A stretch of DNA of 13,571 bases from JAAZPG01 sp012797375. Its GTDB lineage: Bacteria > Acidobacteriota > Aminicenantia > Aminicenantales > UBA4085. Where the stretch lies: NCBI GenBank assembly GCA_937868205.1, contig CALMMC010000068.1:1-13571 (forward strand), given 5' to 3'. Position 1 is the first letter of the stretch. Each line of letters starts with the position of its first letter. Positions 7,586 to 13,571 of the stretch are shown here, piece by piece. A program made the position numbers and the translations under genes. The notes below the pieces were generated by a model. It did no database searches. It was not told where the DNA came from and saw only the letters and a program-made list of their open reading frames with translations.

Positions 7586-7634
7586 CCCCTTGCGGAGGTC
7601 CCCGTCAGGGGAAACGCTTTTGCTTTGGAGGCGC
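7573..7634 (-). ncRNA. possible three-way-junction RNA element upstream of thrC
   Basis: In minus-strand RNA, GCGCCUC (7628-7634) can pair over 7 bp with GAGGCGC (7573-7579). The enclosed part contains hairpin UCCCC-UGAC-GGGGA (7599-7612) and hairpin CCUC-CGCAA-GGGG. The second needs a G-U pair that exists only in the minus-strand transcript, hinting that the minus strand is the functional one. It does not match any riboswitch consensus I know. It could be a leader controlling thrC, the 3' end of the glycosyltransferase transcript, or chance in GC-rich DNA. Confidence 0.3.
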
Positions 7635-7658
7635 ATTTCCAGCGCCGGCGATCGGATG

Positions 7659-7674
7659 TCCCCGGACCCGGGGA
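7659..7674 (-). other. short perfect hairpin between glycosyltransferase gene and thrC
   Basis: TCCCCG-GACC-CGGGGA on the plus strand is an inverted repeat with a 6-bp stem and 4-base loop (minus-strand loop GGTC). It lies 73 bases after the stop codon of the glycosyltransferase gene. There is no following U-tract, so it is not a standard intrinsic terminator, though it could stabilise or pause the transcript end. The rest of 7522-7747 shows no coding potential. Confidence 0.3.
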
Positions 7675-7747
7675 TCAAGGAGCCGGAGGCCGTTGAAGCT
7701 TGGAAGGACATAGGGAGGGAGGGCGGCCTTTAAGGAGGCTTCACCGA

Positions 7748-9235
7748 TCAGCGGATGAAGAACTCGACGTTGAGGAATTCGCGCCGGATCGCGGCCGCCG
7801 GGCGGAATCGGCGGCTCAGGTAGCCGCGAAACGCGGCGTAATCCTTCAGCTTGACCAGGTGATGGGCGGAGACCCCCGTTTCCACGAAGACCATCTTGAC
7901 GTTGAAAAGGTCGCAGTCCTCGACGACTTCGGCGGTCGTGATCCGGCCGGCCTCGATCATGGCTTCCGAGACGTCGACCAAGTCCGGCGGGCAGGGCCGC
8001 CGGGCGAGGAAGTTGAGAAACGGGTCGTCGCCGAAGACATAATCCGCCGGTTTTGTGTTTTGCCGGATGAAGGCGGCCGCCGCCCGCGTCCCCTCGTCCC
8101 GGGCCAGGATCTTTTTCGGGCTCAGGGTCGGGCCGAGGCAGAGCAGCGTCAGGGCGGCGACGAAACCGAGGGTGATCCTTCGGCCGGCGGTTTTCCCCCC
8201 AGCCAGCGCTTCGCCCCCCGCGCCGAAGAGCAGGGCCAGGGGGACGAAAGCGAAAACGGCGTACCGGATGAAAAAATCGCCGGGGACAAAGATGAGGGCC
8301 AGGACCGCCGCGGCGGACGTCCAGAGAAGGGCGCGGATCCGGCGGAGGCCCGCGGCGTTCTCCTCCGCTCCGGCTTGTCCGGCCGAAAGCGCGGCCAGGG
8401 CGCCGGCCGCGAGACCGTAGTTGTGGTTTCCGATCAAGTGGGCGATACGGCGGCCGGCTTGAAGGATGAAAGGGACGGAGGCGGCGGACTCCCTGGCGGC
8501 TTGAAACCCGACCACGGCGTCGAACGTTCCGGGAACGAAGACGAGAAAAAAACCGAACGGAACGGCGAACGAAGCCGCGAATCCCGCGGCGGCCGAGGCG
8601 ACCCGGGAGGCCGCTGTTTTCCAGGTTTTCCGCCGCCGGACGGCCTCGAGAAAAAGAAACGCCGGATATCCGGCGAAAATCAGAACGCCGTTGATCTTGG
8701 CCAGGGCGGATAAGCCGGCCATCACTCCGGCCAGCAGGGCCGCCTGGGACGCGCGACCGCCATCCGGGCCGGAGCTTTCCGCCCGCAAAGCGAAAAAAAG
8801 CGCGGCCGTGCCGAAAAAGATCATCGGGACGTCGGGCATGAAGGAGCGGCCGAGAAAAAAAACATGCTTGTTGAAGAGAAAAACGCCGGCGGCGGCAAGG
8901 GCGAAGCCGGTCTTCAATTTAAGAAATCGGCGGGCGGACTCGAAAACAAGGAAGGCGGCGCCGAGCAGGAAGAGCACGGAGAGAGCCCGGGCGGGCCAGA
9001 CGGCGGGTCCGAAGAGCTTAAAAACCGCGGCGCCCAGATAAAAGCCGAGCGGCGCCTGGACAAGGGAGAAATCGCGATAGGGGACTTCGCCGAGCCCGGT
9101 CCGCCAGGCGGCGTAAAGGTAGGTCCCCTCGTCGTCGTTCATCAGATCCCCGGAAAGATTAAGAAAGCTCAAGACCAGGGCGGCGCCCCAGAAAAGGAAA
9201 ATCCCCCAGGTTGTTCCGCTCGTCCGCCGCGTCAT
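7748..9235 (-). CDS. GT39/ArnT-like membrane glycosyltransferase
   Basis: 495-residue polytopic inner-membrane protein of the GT-C fold, related to the PMT/ArnT (glycosyltransferase family 39) group, which transfers sugars from polyprenyl-phosphate donors on the outer face of the membrane. After the first helix (about residues 10-26) the first external loop carries the acidic catalytic-type motif NDDEGTYLY (Asp34, Asp35, Glu36). It continues into YRDFSLVQAPLGFYLGAAVFKLFG, as is usual in this group. A second marker is SFMPDVPMIFFGTAALFFAL. Roughly ten further hydrophobic segments follow up to about residue 360, then a soluble C-terminal domain containing DYVFGDDPFLNFLARR. The start has GGGAG 6 bases upstream, with a promoter immediately before it. 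It is a single gene, with 226 bases to thrC. Acceptor and donor are unknown; lipid or protein glycosylation are both possible. Confidence 0.85.
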   Translation of the reverse strand: MTRRTSGTTWGIFLFWGAALVLSFLNLSGDLMNDDEGTYLYAAWRTGLGEVPYRDFSLVQAPLGFYLGAAVFKLFGPAVWPARALSVLFLLGAAFLVFESARRFLKLKTGFALAAAGVFLFNKHVFFLGRSFMPDVPMIFFGTAALFFALRAESSGPDGGRASQAALLAGVMAGLSALAKINGVLIFAGYPAFLFLEAVRRRKTWKTAASRVASAAAGFAASFAVPFGFFLVFVPGTFDAVVGFQAARESAASVPFILQAGRRIAHLIGNHNYGLAAGALAALSAGQAGAEENAAGLRRIRALLWTSAAAVLALIFVPGDFFIRYAVFAFVPLALLFGAGGEALAGGKTAGRRITLGFVAALTLLCLGPTLSPKKILARDEGTRAAAAFIRQNTKPADYVFGDDPFLNFLARRPCPPDLVDVSEAMIEAGRITTAEVVEDCDLFNVKMVFVETGVSAHHLVKLKDYAAFRGYLSRRFRPAAAIRREFLNVEFFIR

Positions 9236-9244
9236 GATTTCTCC

Positions 9245-9274
9245 CTTATAGTGGATGGCGCTGACTCAAGTCAA
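9245..9274 (-). promoter_or_regulatory. candidate sigma-70 promoter of the glycosyltransferase gene
   Basis: Minus strand TTGACT (9269-9274, 5 of 6), an 18-base spacer, then TATAAG (9245-9250, 5 of 6). The -10 ends only 9 bases before the ATG at 9233-9235, so transcription would start almost at the start codon and the GGGAG ribosome site would lie outside the transcript. Either this is a near-leaderless mRNA or the match is partly fortuitous. Confidence 0.5.
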
Positions 9275-9349
9275 ATTCGAGGGGAAAAACCCGCCGTCGG
9301 CGCGTCTTCTCGTTCTCGCCGCGCGATTCGTCAGAGAGACGATCGAAGG

Positions 9350-9378
9350 TTGACAAAAAGAAAATCGGCTCTTATGAT
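9350..9378 (+). promoter_or_regulatory. strong sigma-70 promoter of the HAD-hemW operon
   Basis: TTGACA (9350-9355, perfect) with an ideal 17-base spacer and TATGAT (9373-9378, 5 of 6). Transcription should begin near 9385, so the in-frame TTG at 9378 is inside the -10 and cannot be the start codon. The ATG at 9399 is therefore the first usable start, with a leader of about 14 bases. The divergent promoter at 9245-9274 is 75 bases away, leaving 9275-9349 for any shared regulator; no inverted-repeat operator was evident. Confidence 0.75.
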
Positions 9379-9398
9379 TGAAATCTAAAGAGATCCCG

Positions 9399-10079
9399 AT
9401 GACCAAGGACATGGCCAGACGCCGGGAAGAAGGGACGAAGGCGTCCCGGCGGAAAGCTCTAACCCTCATTTTCGATTTCGACGGCACCATCGCCGACACG
9501 CTGGCGGCCATTGTCCGCCTGGCCAACAAGTACAATGAAGACCTGGGGATTCCCCCGCTCGATCGAACGGAGATCGAGGCCATGCGCGGCATGTCGAGCC
9601 GGGAAATCCTCAGGCGGCACCGGATCCCGCTGGCCAAGCTGCCGTATCTCCTTCTGCACTATCAAAAGGAGCTCGGAAGGGAAATCGACAAGTTGGGGCT
9701 TTTCCCCGGCATCCGGGAGGTTCTCCTGGAGCTTAAAGCGCTCGGCGTGCGGTTGGGCATCCTGACGTCCAATTCGACTGAAAACGTCGAAAAGTTCCTC
9801 CAGGCCCGCGAGCTGGAGGTGTTCGATTTCATCCACTCCGAGAAAAACCTGTTCGGGAAAACGCGCGCCCTCCGGCACGTCATGAAGGAGGAGGACGTCG
9901 GGAGGGAAGAGGTCATGTACGTCGGCGATGAGGCCCGGGATATCGAGGCCTGCCGGAAAGCCCGCGTTCCGGTCATCGCCGTCAGCTGGGGCTTCCAGCA
10001 TCGGGAATTCCTGGCCGACCATGACCCCACTTACATTGTCGATTCCCCGGACGAAATTCTCGAAATCGTCACGGCGTGA
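9399..10079 (+). CDS. HAD superfamily phosphatase (phosphoglycolate phosphatase-like)
   Basis: 226-residue cytoplasmic hydrolase with all four HAD motifs. Motif I is DFDGTIADT with nucleophile Asp26 and acid/base Asp28. Motif II is LTSNS with Ser124. Motif III is Lys154 in FGKTRAL. Motif IV is VGDEARDIEA with metal ligands Asp177 and Asp181. A helical cap lies between motifs I and II (about residues 35-105), placing it in subfamily IA with Gph/PGP-like enzymes. The substrate is a small phosphate ester, but phosphoglycolate specificity is not shown by sequence. The basic N-terminal 20 residues (RRREEGTKASRRK) are an unusual extension before the core. The start at 9399 is set by the promoter at 9350-9378; a weak AAAGAG serves as ribosome site. 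Its stop TGA overlaps the GTG of hemW (GTGA), so the two are translationally coupled. Possible housekeeping partner of hemW; no specific link is known to me. Confidence 0.9.
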   Translation: MTKDMARRREEGTKASRRKALTLIFDFDGTIADTLAAIVRLANKYNEDLGIPPLDRTEIEAMRGMSSREILRRHRIPLAKLPYLLLHYQKELGREIDKLGLFPGIREVLLELKALGVRLGILTSNSTENVEKFLQARELEVFDFIHSEKNLFGKTRALRHVMKEEDVGREEVMYVGDEARDIEACRKARVPVIAVSWGFQHREFLADHDPTYIVDSPDEILEIVTA

Positions 10080-11260
10080 AGCCCGCGGCCGCCGGGCTCT
10101 ATGTCCATTTCCCCTTCTGCCGCCGGAAGTGTCCGTACTGCCATTTTTACAGCCTCCCGGCGGAGACGGCCGGAATCCGGCCCCGGGTGGAAGCCTGGCG
10201 GAAAGGAATCGCCGCGGAAGCGGCCTTGTTCCGCTCCGGCCGGTCCGTCGCGGGCTCGGCGGTTCACGAGACGCCGCTCGTCTTCGACACGCTCTATCTG
10301 GGCGGGGGAACGCCGTCCTTGGCCGATCCCGGCGACGTCGCCCGTCTCAAGGACGACCTGGCCGGGCGGCTTCCCTTGCAGCCGCTTGAATTCACCCTGG
10401 AAGCCAATCCCTCCGGTCCGGAAAACGAGGAGAGGAGCGATTCGGCCCGGTTCCGCGGATGGATCCGGGCCGGCGTCACCCGCTTAAGCGTCGGCGCCCA
10501 GTCCTTCGACGACGGCGTCCTCCGCGTTCTCGGCCGCCCGGCGTCCGCCGACCGGACCGTTTCGTTCGTCCGGCGGGCCCGGGACGCCGGCTTTGATTCC
10601 CTCAGCCTGGACTTGATGGCCGGCGTGCCGGGCGAAACGCCGCGTTCCTGGGACCGGACCCTGGACGCCGTCCGGCTTCTCCGGCCCGACCATGTCTCCC
10701 TCTATTTCCTTGAAAACGTCGAAGGCCTGCCGTTGGAGAAGGTCCTGCGGGAGCATCCCGTGGATGAAGACGCGGCCGTCGACGCCTTTGAGCGCGCGGC
10801 CGATGCGTTGGCGGAGACGGGCCTGCGCCGGTACGAGATTTCCAGTTTCGCCCTTCCCGGAAAAGAATGCCGCCACAACTTCAAGTACTGGCGCTATGAG
10901 CCGTTTCTCGGGCTGGGGCCGTCGGCCGCCTCCCATATCGGAGCCAAGCGCTGGAGCAACGCGGCCGGCTTCGAGGAATGGCGGGCGGGGACGGCGGCCG
11001 GGGCCGTCCCCCCGGCCGAAATCGTCGAGCTGGATCCGGAATCGGCCGCCCGCGAAGCCCTGGCCGCCGGCCTCCGCCTCGTCGAGGGAATCGATCTCGA
11101 GTCGTTCGCCGGGAGATTCGGCTTTCGTCCGGACGAGCGGCTCCGGCCGGCGATCGAAAGCCTCGGGCGGGACGGGCTGATCGTCCTTTCGAGCGGGATC
11201 CTCCGCATTCCGAAGGACAAGCTTCTCATCTCCAACGCAATCCTTTCCCGGCTTCTCTGA
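10076..11260 (+). CDS. hemW: radical SAM family heme chaperone HemW
   Basis: 394-residue cytoplasmic radical SAM protein. The N-terminus LYVHFPFCRRKCPYCHFYS carries the Cys15-x3-Cys19-x2-Cys22 cluster motif. The fourth cysteine of true coproporphyrinogen dehydrogenase HemN (CxxxCxxCxC) is replaced by Phe24, which marks HemW. Further motifs are YLGGGTPSL (SAM-binding glycine-rich), EANPS, RLSVGAQSFDDGVLRVLGR, DLMAGVPGET, and the C-terminal HNFKYWRYEPFLGLGPSAAS typical of HemW. HemW binds heme and delivers it to membrane cytochromes; it does not make protoporphyrinogen, although it is often misannotated as oxygen-independent coproporphyrinogen oxidase. The start is a GTG at 10076-10078 overlapping the HAD stop by 4 bases. 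Length is normal. An FLVCR-like carrier gene follows after 254 bases on the same strand. Confidence 0.94.
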   Translation: MKPAAAGLYVHFPFCRRKCPYCHFYSLPAETAGIRPRVEAWRKGIAAEAALFRSGRSVAGSAVHETPLVFDTLYLGGGTPSLADPGDVARLKDDLAGRLPLQPLEFTLEANPSGPENEERSDSARFRGWIRAGVTRLSVGAQSFDDGVLRVLGRPASADRTVSFVRRARDAGFDSLSLDLMAGVPGETPRSWDRTLDAVRLLRPDHVSLYFLENVEGLPLEKVLREHPVDEDAAVDAFERAADALAETGLRRYEISSFALPGKECRHNFKYWRYEPFLGLGPSAASHIGAKRWSNAAGFEEWRAGTAAGAVPPAEIVELDPESAAREALAAGLRLVEGIDLESFAGRFGFRPDERLRPAIESLGRDGLIVLSSGILRIPKDKLLISNAILSRLL

Positions 11261-11417
11261 CCGCGGCCGCGTTCCCCTTGAGGAGACTCACGCTCAGCTC
11301 TTATTTATATAATCAGACCATTCCGCGAATCTCCCCTTCGATCCATCACGGCAGGGGATCACGAACCCGGGCATCCTGGACATGTTGCGGCCTGCCCCTC
11401 CATTCAGACTCAGCCCG

Positions 11418-11445
11418 CTTTCAATGTTTGCGTGACATTTATAAT
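11418..11445 (+). promoter_or_regulatory. candidate promoter of the MFS transporter gene
   Basis: Perfect -10 TATAAT (11440-11445) with a weak -35-like CTTTCA (11418-11423) at a 16-base spacing, giving a leader of about 62 bases before the GTG start at 11515. Another TATAAT (11308-11313) lies further upstream without a recognisable -35. The -10 is good; the -35 is poor, so an activator may be needed if this is real. Confidence 0.45.
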
Positions 11446-11502
11446 GACGGGGTTGAGAGATCCGCCCCTAAATGTTAGAGTTTCCCATCATCTGCAAGAA
11501 AA

Positions 11503-11508
11503 GAGGAG
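11503..11508 (+). promoter_or_regulatory. ribosome binding site supporting a GTG start for the MFS gene
   Basis: GAGGAG lies 6 bases before the GTG at 11515-11517. No ATG lies near enough in frame to compete, so the GTG is the start. Confidence 0.8.
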
Positions 11509-11514
11509 AAACTC

Positions 11515-12744
11515 GTGGACGCATCGACGGGGAAAGCATACGGGTACCGCTGGCTGGTTTTGGCCGCATATGTCTTGATCGCCGGCGTATGCGAGGTGCT
11601 CTGGATCACCTTCGCCCCGGTCACCGGGACGGCGGCCGCCTTCTATCACACCTCCGACCTGATGATCGGGCTTCTCTCCATGTGCTTCATGGTGGTTTAC
11701 ATTCCCATGTTCTATCCGGCCGCCTGGTTGATCGACAAGAAGGGCTTCCGGGCGTCGGTCGGCCTGGGGGCGGTCATGACGGCGGTTTTCGGGCTCGCCC
11801 GGGGCATTTTCGCTTCGAATTTCACCCTGGTTTTCATCTCCCAGGTCGGCCTGGCCGCCGCCCAGCCTTTCATCATCGGGGCGACGACGACGATCGCTTC
11901 CCGGTGGTTCCCCGTCCGGGAGCGGGCGACGGCCACGGGTCTCGGGACGCTGGCCCTCTACCTCGGTCCGCTGGTCGCGATGATCCTGACTCCCGCCCTC
12001 GTCCTCCGCGTCGGCTTCGAAGAAATGCTCTGGATTTACGGCTTGGCCGCGGCCCTGGCCGCCTTCGTCTTCCTCTGGATCGCCCGCGAACATCCGCCCG
12101 TTCCGCCCGAACCGGGCGCCCCCGGGGAGCGGATCCTGGTGTTCGAGGGCTTGAAGACCATGTTCCGGCGCCGGGACGTTCTGTTTTTGATGACCATCTT
12201 TTTTGTCGGCCTCGGCCTGTTCAACGCCGTCTCGACCTGGATTGAAGATATCGTCCGGCCCCGCGGATTCACGATTTCCCAGGCCGGCTGGCTGGGCGGC
12301 CTCATGCTTTTGGGGGGGATCATCGGGGCGATCGTCATGCCCGTCCTTTCCGACAAGATCGCCCGCCGGAAGCCATTCATCCTCATCGCCCTGGCCGGGT
12401 TGATTCCGGGGCTCATCGGAATGACCTTCACCACGAGCCTCCCGGTCCTCCTGGCCGCCGGGTTCGTCTTCGGATTCTTTCTCCTGAGCGCGGGACCGAT
12501 CGGTTTTCAGTACGCGGCCGAGATCACCCGCCCGATTCCGGAAGGAGCGTCCAACACGGTTCTCCTTCTCATGGGACAGGTTTCGGGCATTCTTTTCATC
12601 CTGGCCATGGACGCGTTCAAATCGAAGGCGACGGGATCGATGACCGGATCGCTGGCGGCCTTGACCGTCATGATCATCGGTTCCTTCGGCCTGGCTCTCT
12701 TTCTCCCCGAGTCCCTGAAGAAGCCGGCCGCCTCCCGGCCCTGA
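11515..12744 (+). CDS. MFS transporter, FLVCR-like
   Basis: 409-residue polytopic inner-membrane carrier with about 12 hydrophobic segments split by a cytoplasmic loop near residues 190-215 (REHPPVPPEPGAPGERI). The MFS A-like motif between helices 2 and 3 appears as AWLIDKKGFR. From memory of the family, the run LLSMCFMVVYIPMFYPAAWL and the later AAAQPFIIGATTTIASRWF with ERATATGLG closely resemble the corresponding parts of FLVCR/MFSD7 proteins, which in animals move heme or choline/ethanolamine. Bacterial relatives are mostly uncharacterised, so substrate is open. A GTG start with GAGGAG at 6 bases is used. The gene follows hemW on the same strand after 254 bases with its own candidate promoter. 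Its 3' end overlaps the convergent SDR gene by 71 bases. MFS membership is certain; the FLVCR relation is likely. Confidence 0.88.
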   Translation: MDASTGKAYGYRWLVLAAYVLIAGVCEVLWITFAPVTGTAAAFYHTSDLMIGLLSMCFMVVYIPMFYPAAWLIDKKGFRASVGLGAVMTAVFGLARGIFASNFTLVFISQVGLAAAQPFIIGATTTIASRWFPVRERATATGLGTLALYLGPLVAMILTPALVLRVGFEEMLWIYGLAAALAAFVFLWIAREHPPVPPEPGAPGERILVFEGLKTMFRRRDVLFLMTIFFVGLGLFNAVSTWIEDIVRPRGFTISQAGWLGGLMLLGGIIGAIVMPVLSDKIARRKPFILIALAGLIPGLIGMTFTTSLPVLLAAGFVFGFFLLSAGPIGFQYAAEITRPIPEGASNTVLLLMGQVSGILFILAMDAFKSKATGSMTGSLAALTVMIIGSFGLALFLPESLKKPAASRP

Positions 12745-13536
12745 CGTTTTTGGGGGAGTAAATCCGCTCGGTGGTCCGGAGAACGCGGGCCCGGCTCGCG
12801 ACCCGCTGGGAAAAGACGGCCAGCTTGTTCAAGAATCCGGGAACGCAGACCATTCTTTTATTCTTGAACGCCCGGAGCGCCCGGCGGGCGGCCCGCTCCG
12901 GCGGCATCAGGAGGGGGCTGTCCATCCGGAAGTGCCGGTCCAGGCCGGACCTGGAAATCATCTCGGTCGCGATTCCGCCGGGGGCGAACGTGCAGATCAC
13001 GACGCCTTGTCCCCGGTATTCCGCGCTCAGCCCCTCGCTGAACGATTGGACGGCATGCTTGGTCGCGGCGTAGACGTTCTGGTAGGGAAGGGAGATGAGC
13101 CCGCCCAGGCTCGTGACGTTCAAGATCGCCCCTTCCCCCTTCGCCAGGAAATATTCGAGAAAAAGAGCCGTGGTCTCCATGACCGTGAGACAGTTGACTT
13201 GGATGAGCTCGCGATAAGCGGCGAACGGCCGATCGAGCGTCTTTCCATAGAAGCTGAGGCCGGCGTTGTTGATCAGGGCGTGGACGGTCCCAACGGCCGT
13301 CGCCTCGTCGAAAAGGATTTTCGCCCCGCCGGGCGCGCCGAGATCGACCGGGACGGGATAAACCCGGGAGGGGCAGGCGGATTCGATGTCCGCTTTGAGG
13401 GACGCCAGCCGGTCGGCCCGGCAGTCGGCCGCGATCAGGCGGGCTTTTTCAACGACCGCCAGCCGCCGGGCCAGGGCGCGGCCGAGCCCCGAGGCGGCCC
13501 CGGTGACGACGACGAGCTTATCGGCGCACGATAACC
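12674..13536 (-). CDS. SDR family NAD(P)-dependent oxidoreductase (N-terminus lost at contig end)
   Basis: 286 residues are readable, from LSCADKLVVVTGAASGLGRA to the stop at 12674. Classical short-chain dehydrogenase features are complete: nucleotide motif TGAASGLG, NNAG in HALINNAGLSFYG, catalytic Ser in NVTSLGG, and YAATK with Tyr and Lys. FAPGGIATEM follows. The C-terminal extension with VPGFLNKLAVF resembles COG0300 (DltE/YqjQ-like) membrane-associated SDRs; the substrate is unknown. Codons upstream of the glycine motif run straight into adapter sequence at 13537, whose first in-frame triplets create an artificial TAA, so the true start is missing, probably by only a few residues. An internal ATG at 13178-13180 would omit the whole NAD-binding half and is not the start. 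The last ~25 residues (basic, Arg/Gly-rich) are read through the end of the convergent MFS gene, an odd tail that may be non-conserved. Confidence 0.88.
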
Positions 13537-13571
13537 CTGTCCCTTATACACATCTGACCCTGCCGACGAAC
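13537..13571 (+). other. Nextera/Tn5 sequencing adapter read-through (not genomic)
   Basis: Positions 13537-13555 match the transposon mosaic end CTGTCTCTTATACACATCT with one mismatch (C for T at 13542). Positions 13556-13569 match the next adapter part GACGCTGCCGACGA with one mismatch (C for G at 13559), giving 31 of 33. The final two bases would be the start of an index. This is the read-2 side of the standard kit design, so the genomic sequence ends at about 13536. Confidence 0.95.

Larger units (their letters stand above)
11261..11514 (+). other. non-coding gap between hemW and the MFS gene
   Basis: 254 bases with no credible reading frame and lower GC than the flanking genes. It begins with a GC-rich palindrome CGCGGCCGCG just after the hemW stop (no T-tract follows, so not a clear terminator). 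It contains an AT-rich island TTATTTATATAAT (11301-11313), a loose inverted pair GGCAGG/CCTGCC, and a second TATAAT at 11440-11445. No tRNA or riboswitch was recognised. Confidence 0.5.

Noticed and set aside
7573..7634. A known riboswitch (cobalamin, SAM, c-di-GMP, THF or glycine type) upstream of thrC
   Set aside because: None of the conserved core sequences of those classes could be recognised; only generic stems are present.
7522..7747. Intrinsic terminator after the glycosyltransferase gene
   Set aside because: The hairpins present lack a following U-tract on the minus strand.
10076..11260. Annotation as oxygen-independent coproporphyrinogen III oxidase (HemN)
   Set aside because: The fourth cysteine of the HemN CxxxCxxCxC motif is absent (Phe24), and the HNFKYW and LGLGPSA pattern is that of HemW.
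12745..12760. Programmed frameshift site at the C5/A5 run in the SDR gene
   Set aside because: The zero frame is already open and neither shifted frame leads to a nearby stop or a conserved extension.
13537..13571. Transposon end or mobile element at the right edge
   Set aside because: The mosaic end is followed directly by the kit primer sequence, which indicates library adapter and not a natural Tn5 insertion.

Overview
The window is GC-rich DNA from a diderm (Gram-negative type) bacterium. Evidence for an outer membrane is a signal-peptide beta-barrel-like protein and a LolA-like periplasmic protein encoded with a LolCDE/MacB-type ABC transporter. Gene content and codon style would fit an uncultured Acidobacteriota or Aminicenantota-like lineage, but that is a low-confidence inference. 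The window looks like a whole metagenome contig: the left edge cuts a gene, and the right edge ends in 33 bases that match the Nextera (Tn5) read-through adapter at 31 positions, so the last ~35 bases are not genomic.

Left block (1-4752, minus strand): a tightly packed five-gene operon. From promoter to window edge it encodes a predicted outer-membrane beta-barrel protein, an ABC ATPase, two FtsX/MacB-type permeases and a LolA-like 'outer membrane lipoprotein-sorting' protein (cut at its C-terminus). Gaps are 10-13 bases or 4-base ATGA overlaps. The set looks like a complete route across the envelope: ATP-driven extraction from the inner membrane, periplasmic carriage, and an outer-membrane partner. 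Its cargo is unknown.

Middle-left block (4843-7521, minus strand): threonine synthase (thrC) followed by an ApgM-type phosphomutase-fold protein. This pairing is the context in which that subfamily was proposed to be an alternative homoserine kinase, so the two genes probably supply the last two steps of threonine synthesis. A 226-base non-coding gap upstream of thrC holds a candidate promoter and a possible three-way-junction RNA fold.

Centre (7748-9398): a minus-strand GT39/ArnT-like membrane glycosyltransferase is divergent from the next plus-strand operon. Well-formed sigma-70-like promoters lie on both strands of the shared 163-base gap.

Right block (9399-13536): a HAD phosphatase is translationally coupled to hemW (radical SAM heme chaperone). 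After a 254-base gap with AT-rich promoter-like islands comes an MFS transporter resembling the FLVCR family, facing convergently into an SDR oxidoreductase truncated by the contig end. HemW next to an FLVCR-like carrier suggests, but does not prove, a heme-related neighbourhood. No tRNA, rRNA, CRISPR array, insertion sequence or integrase was seen.
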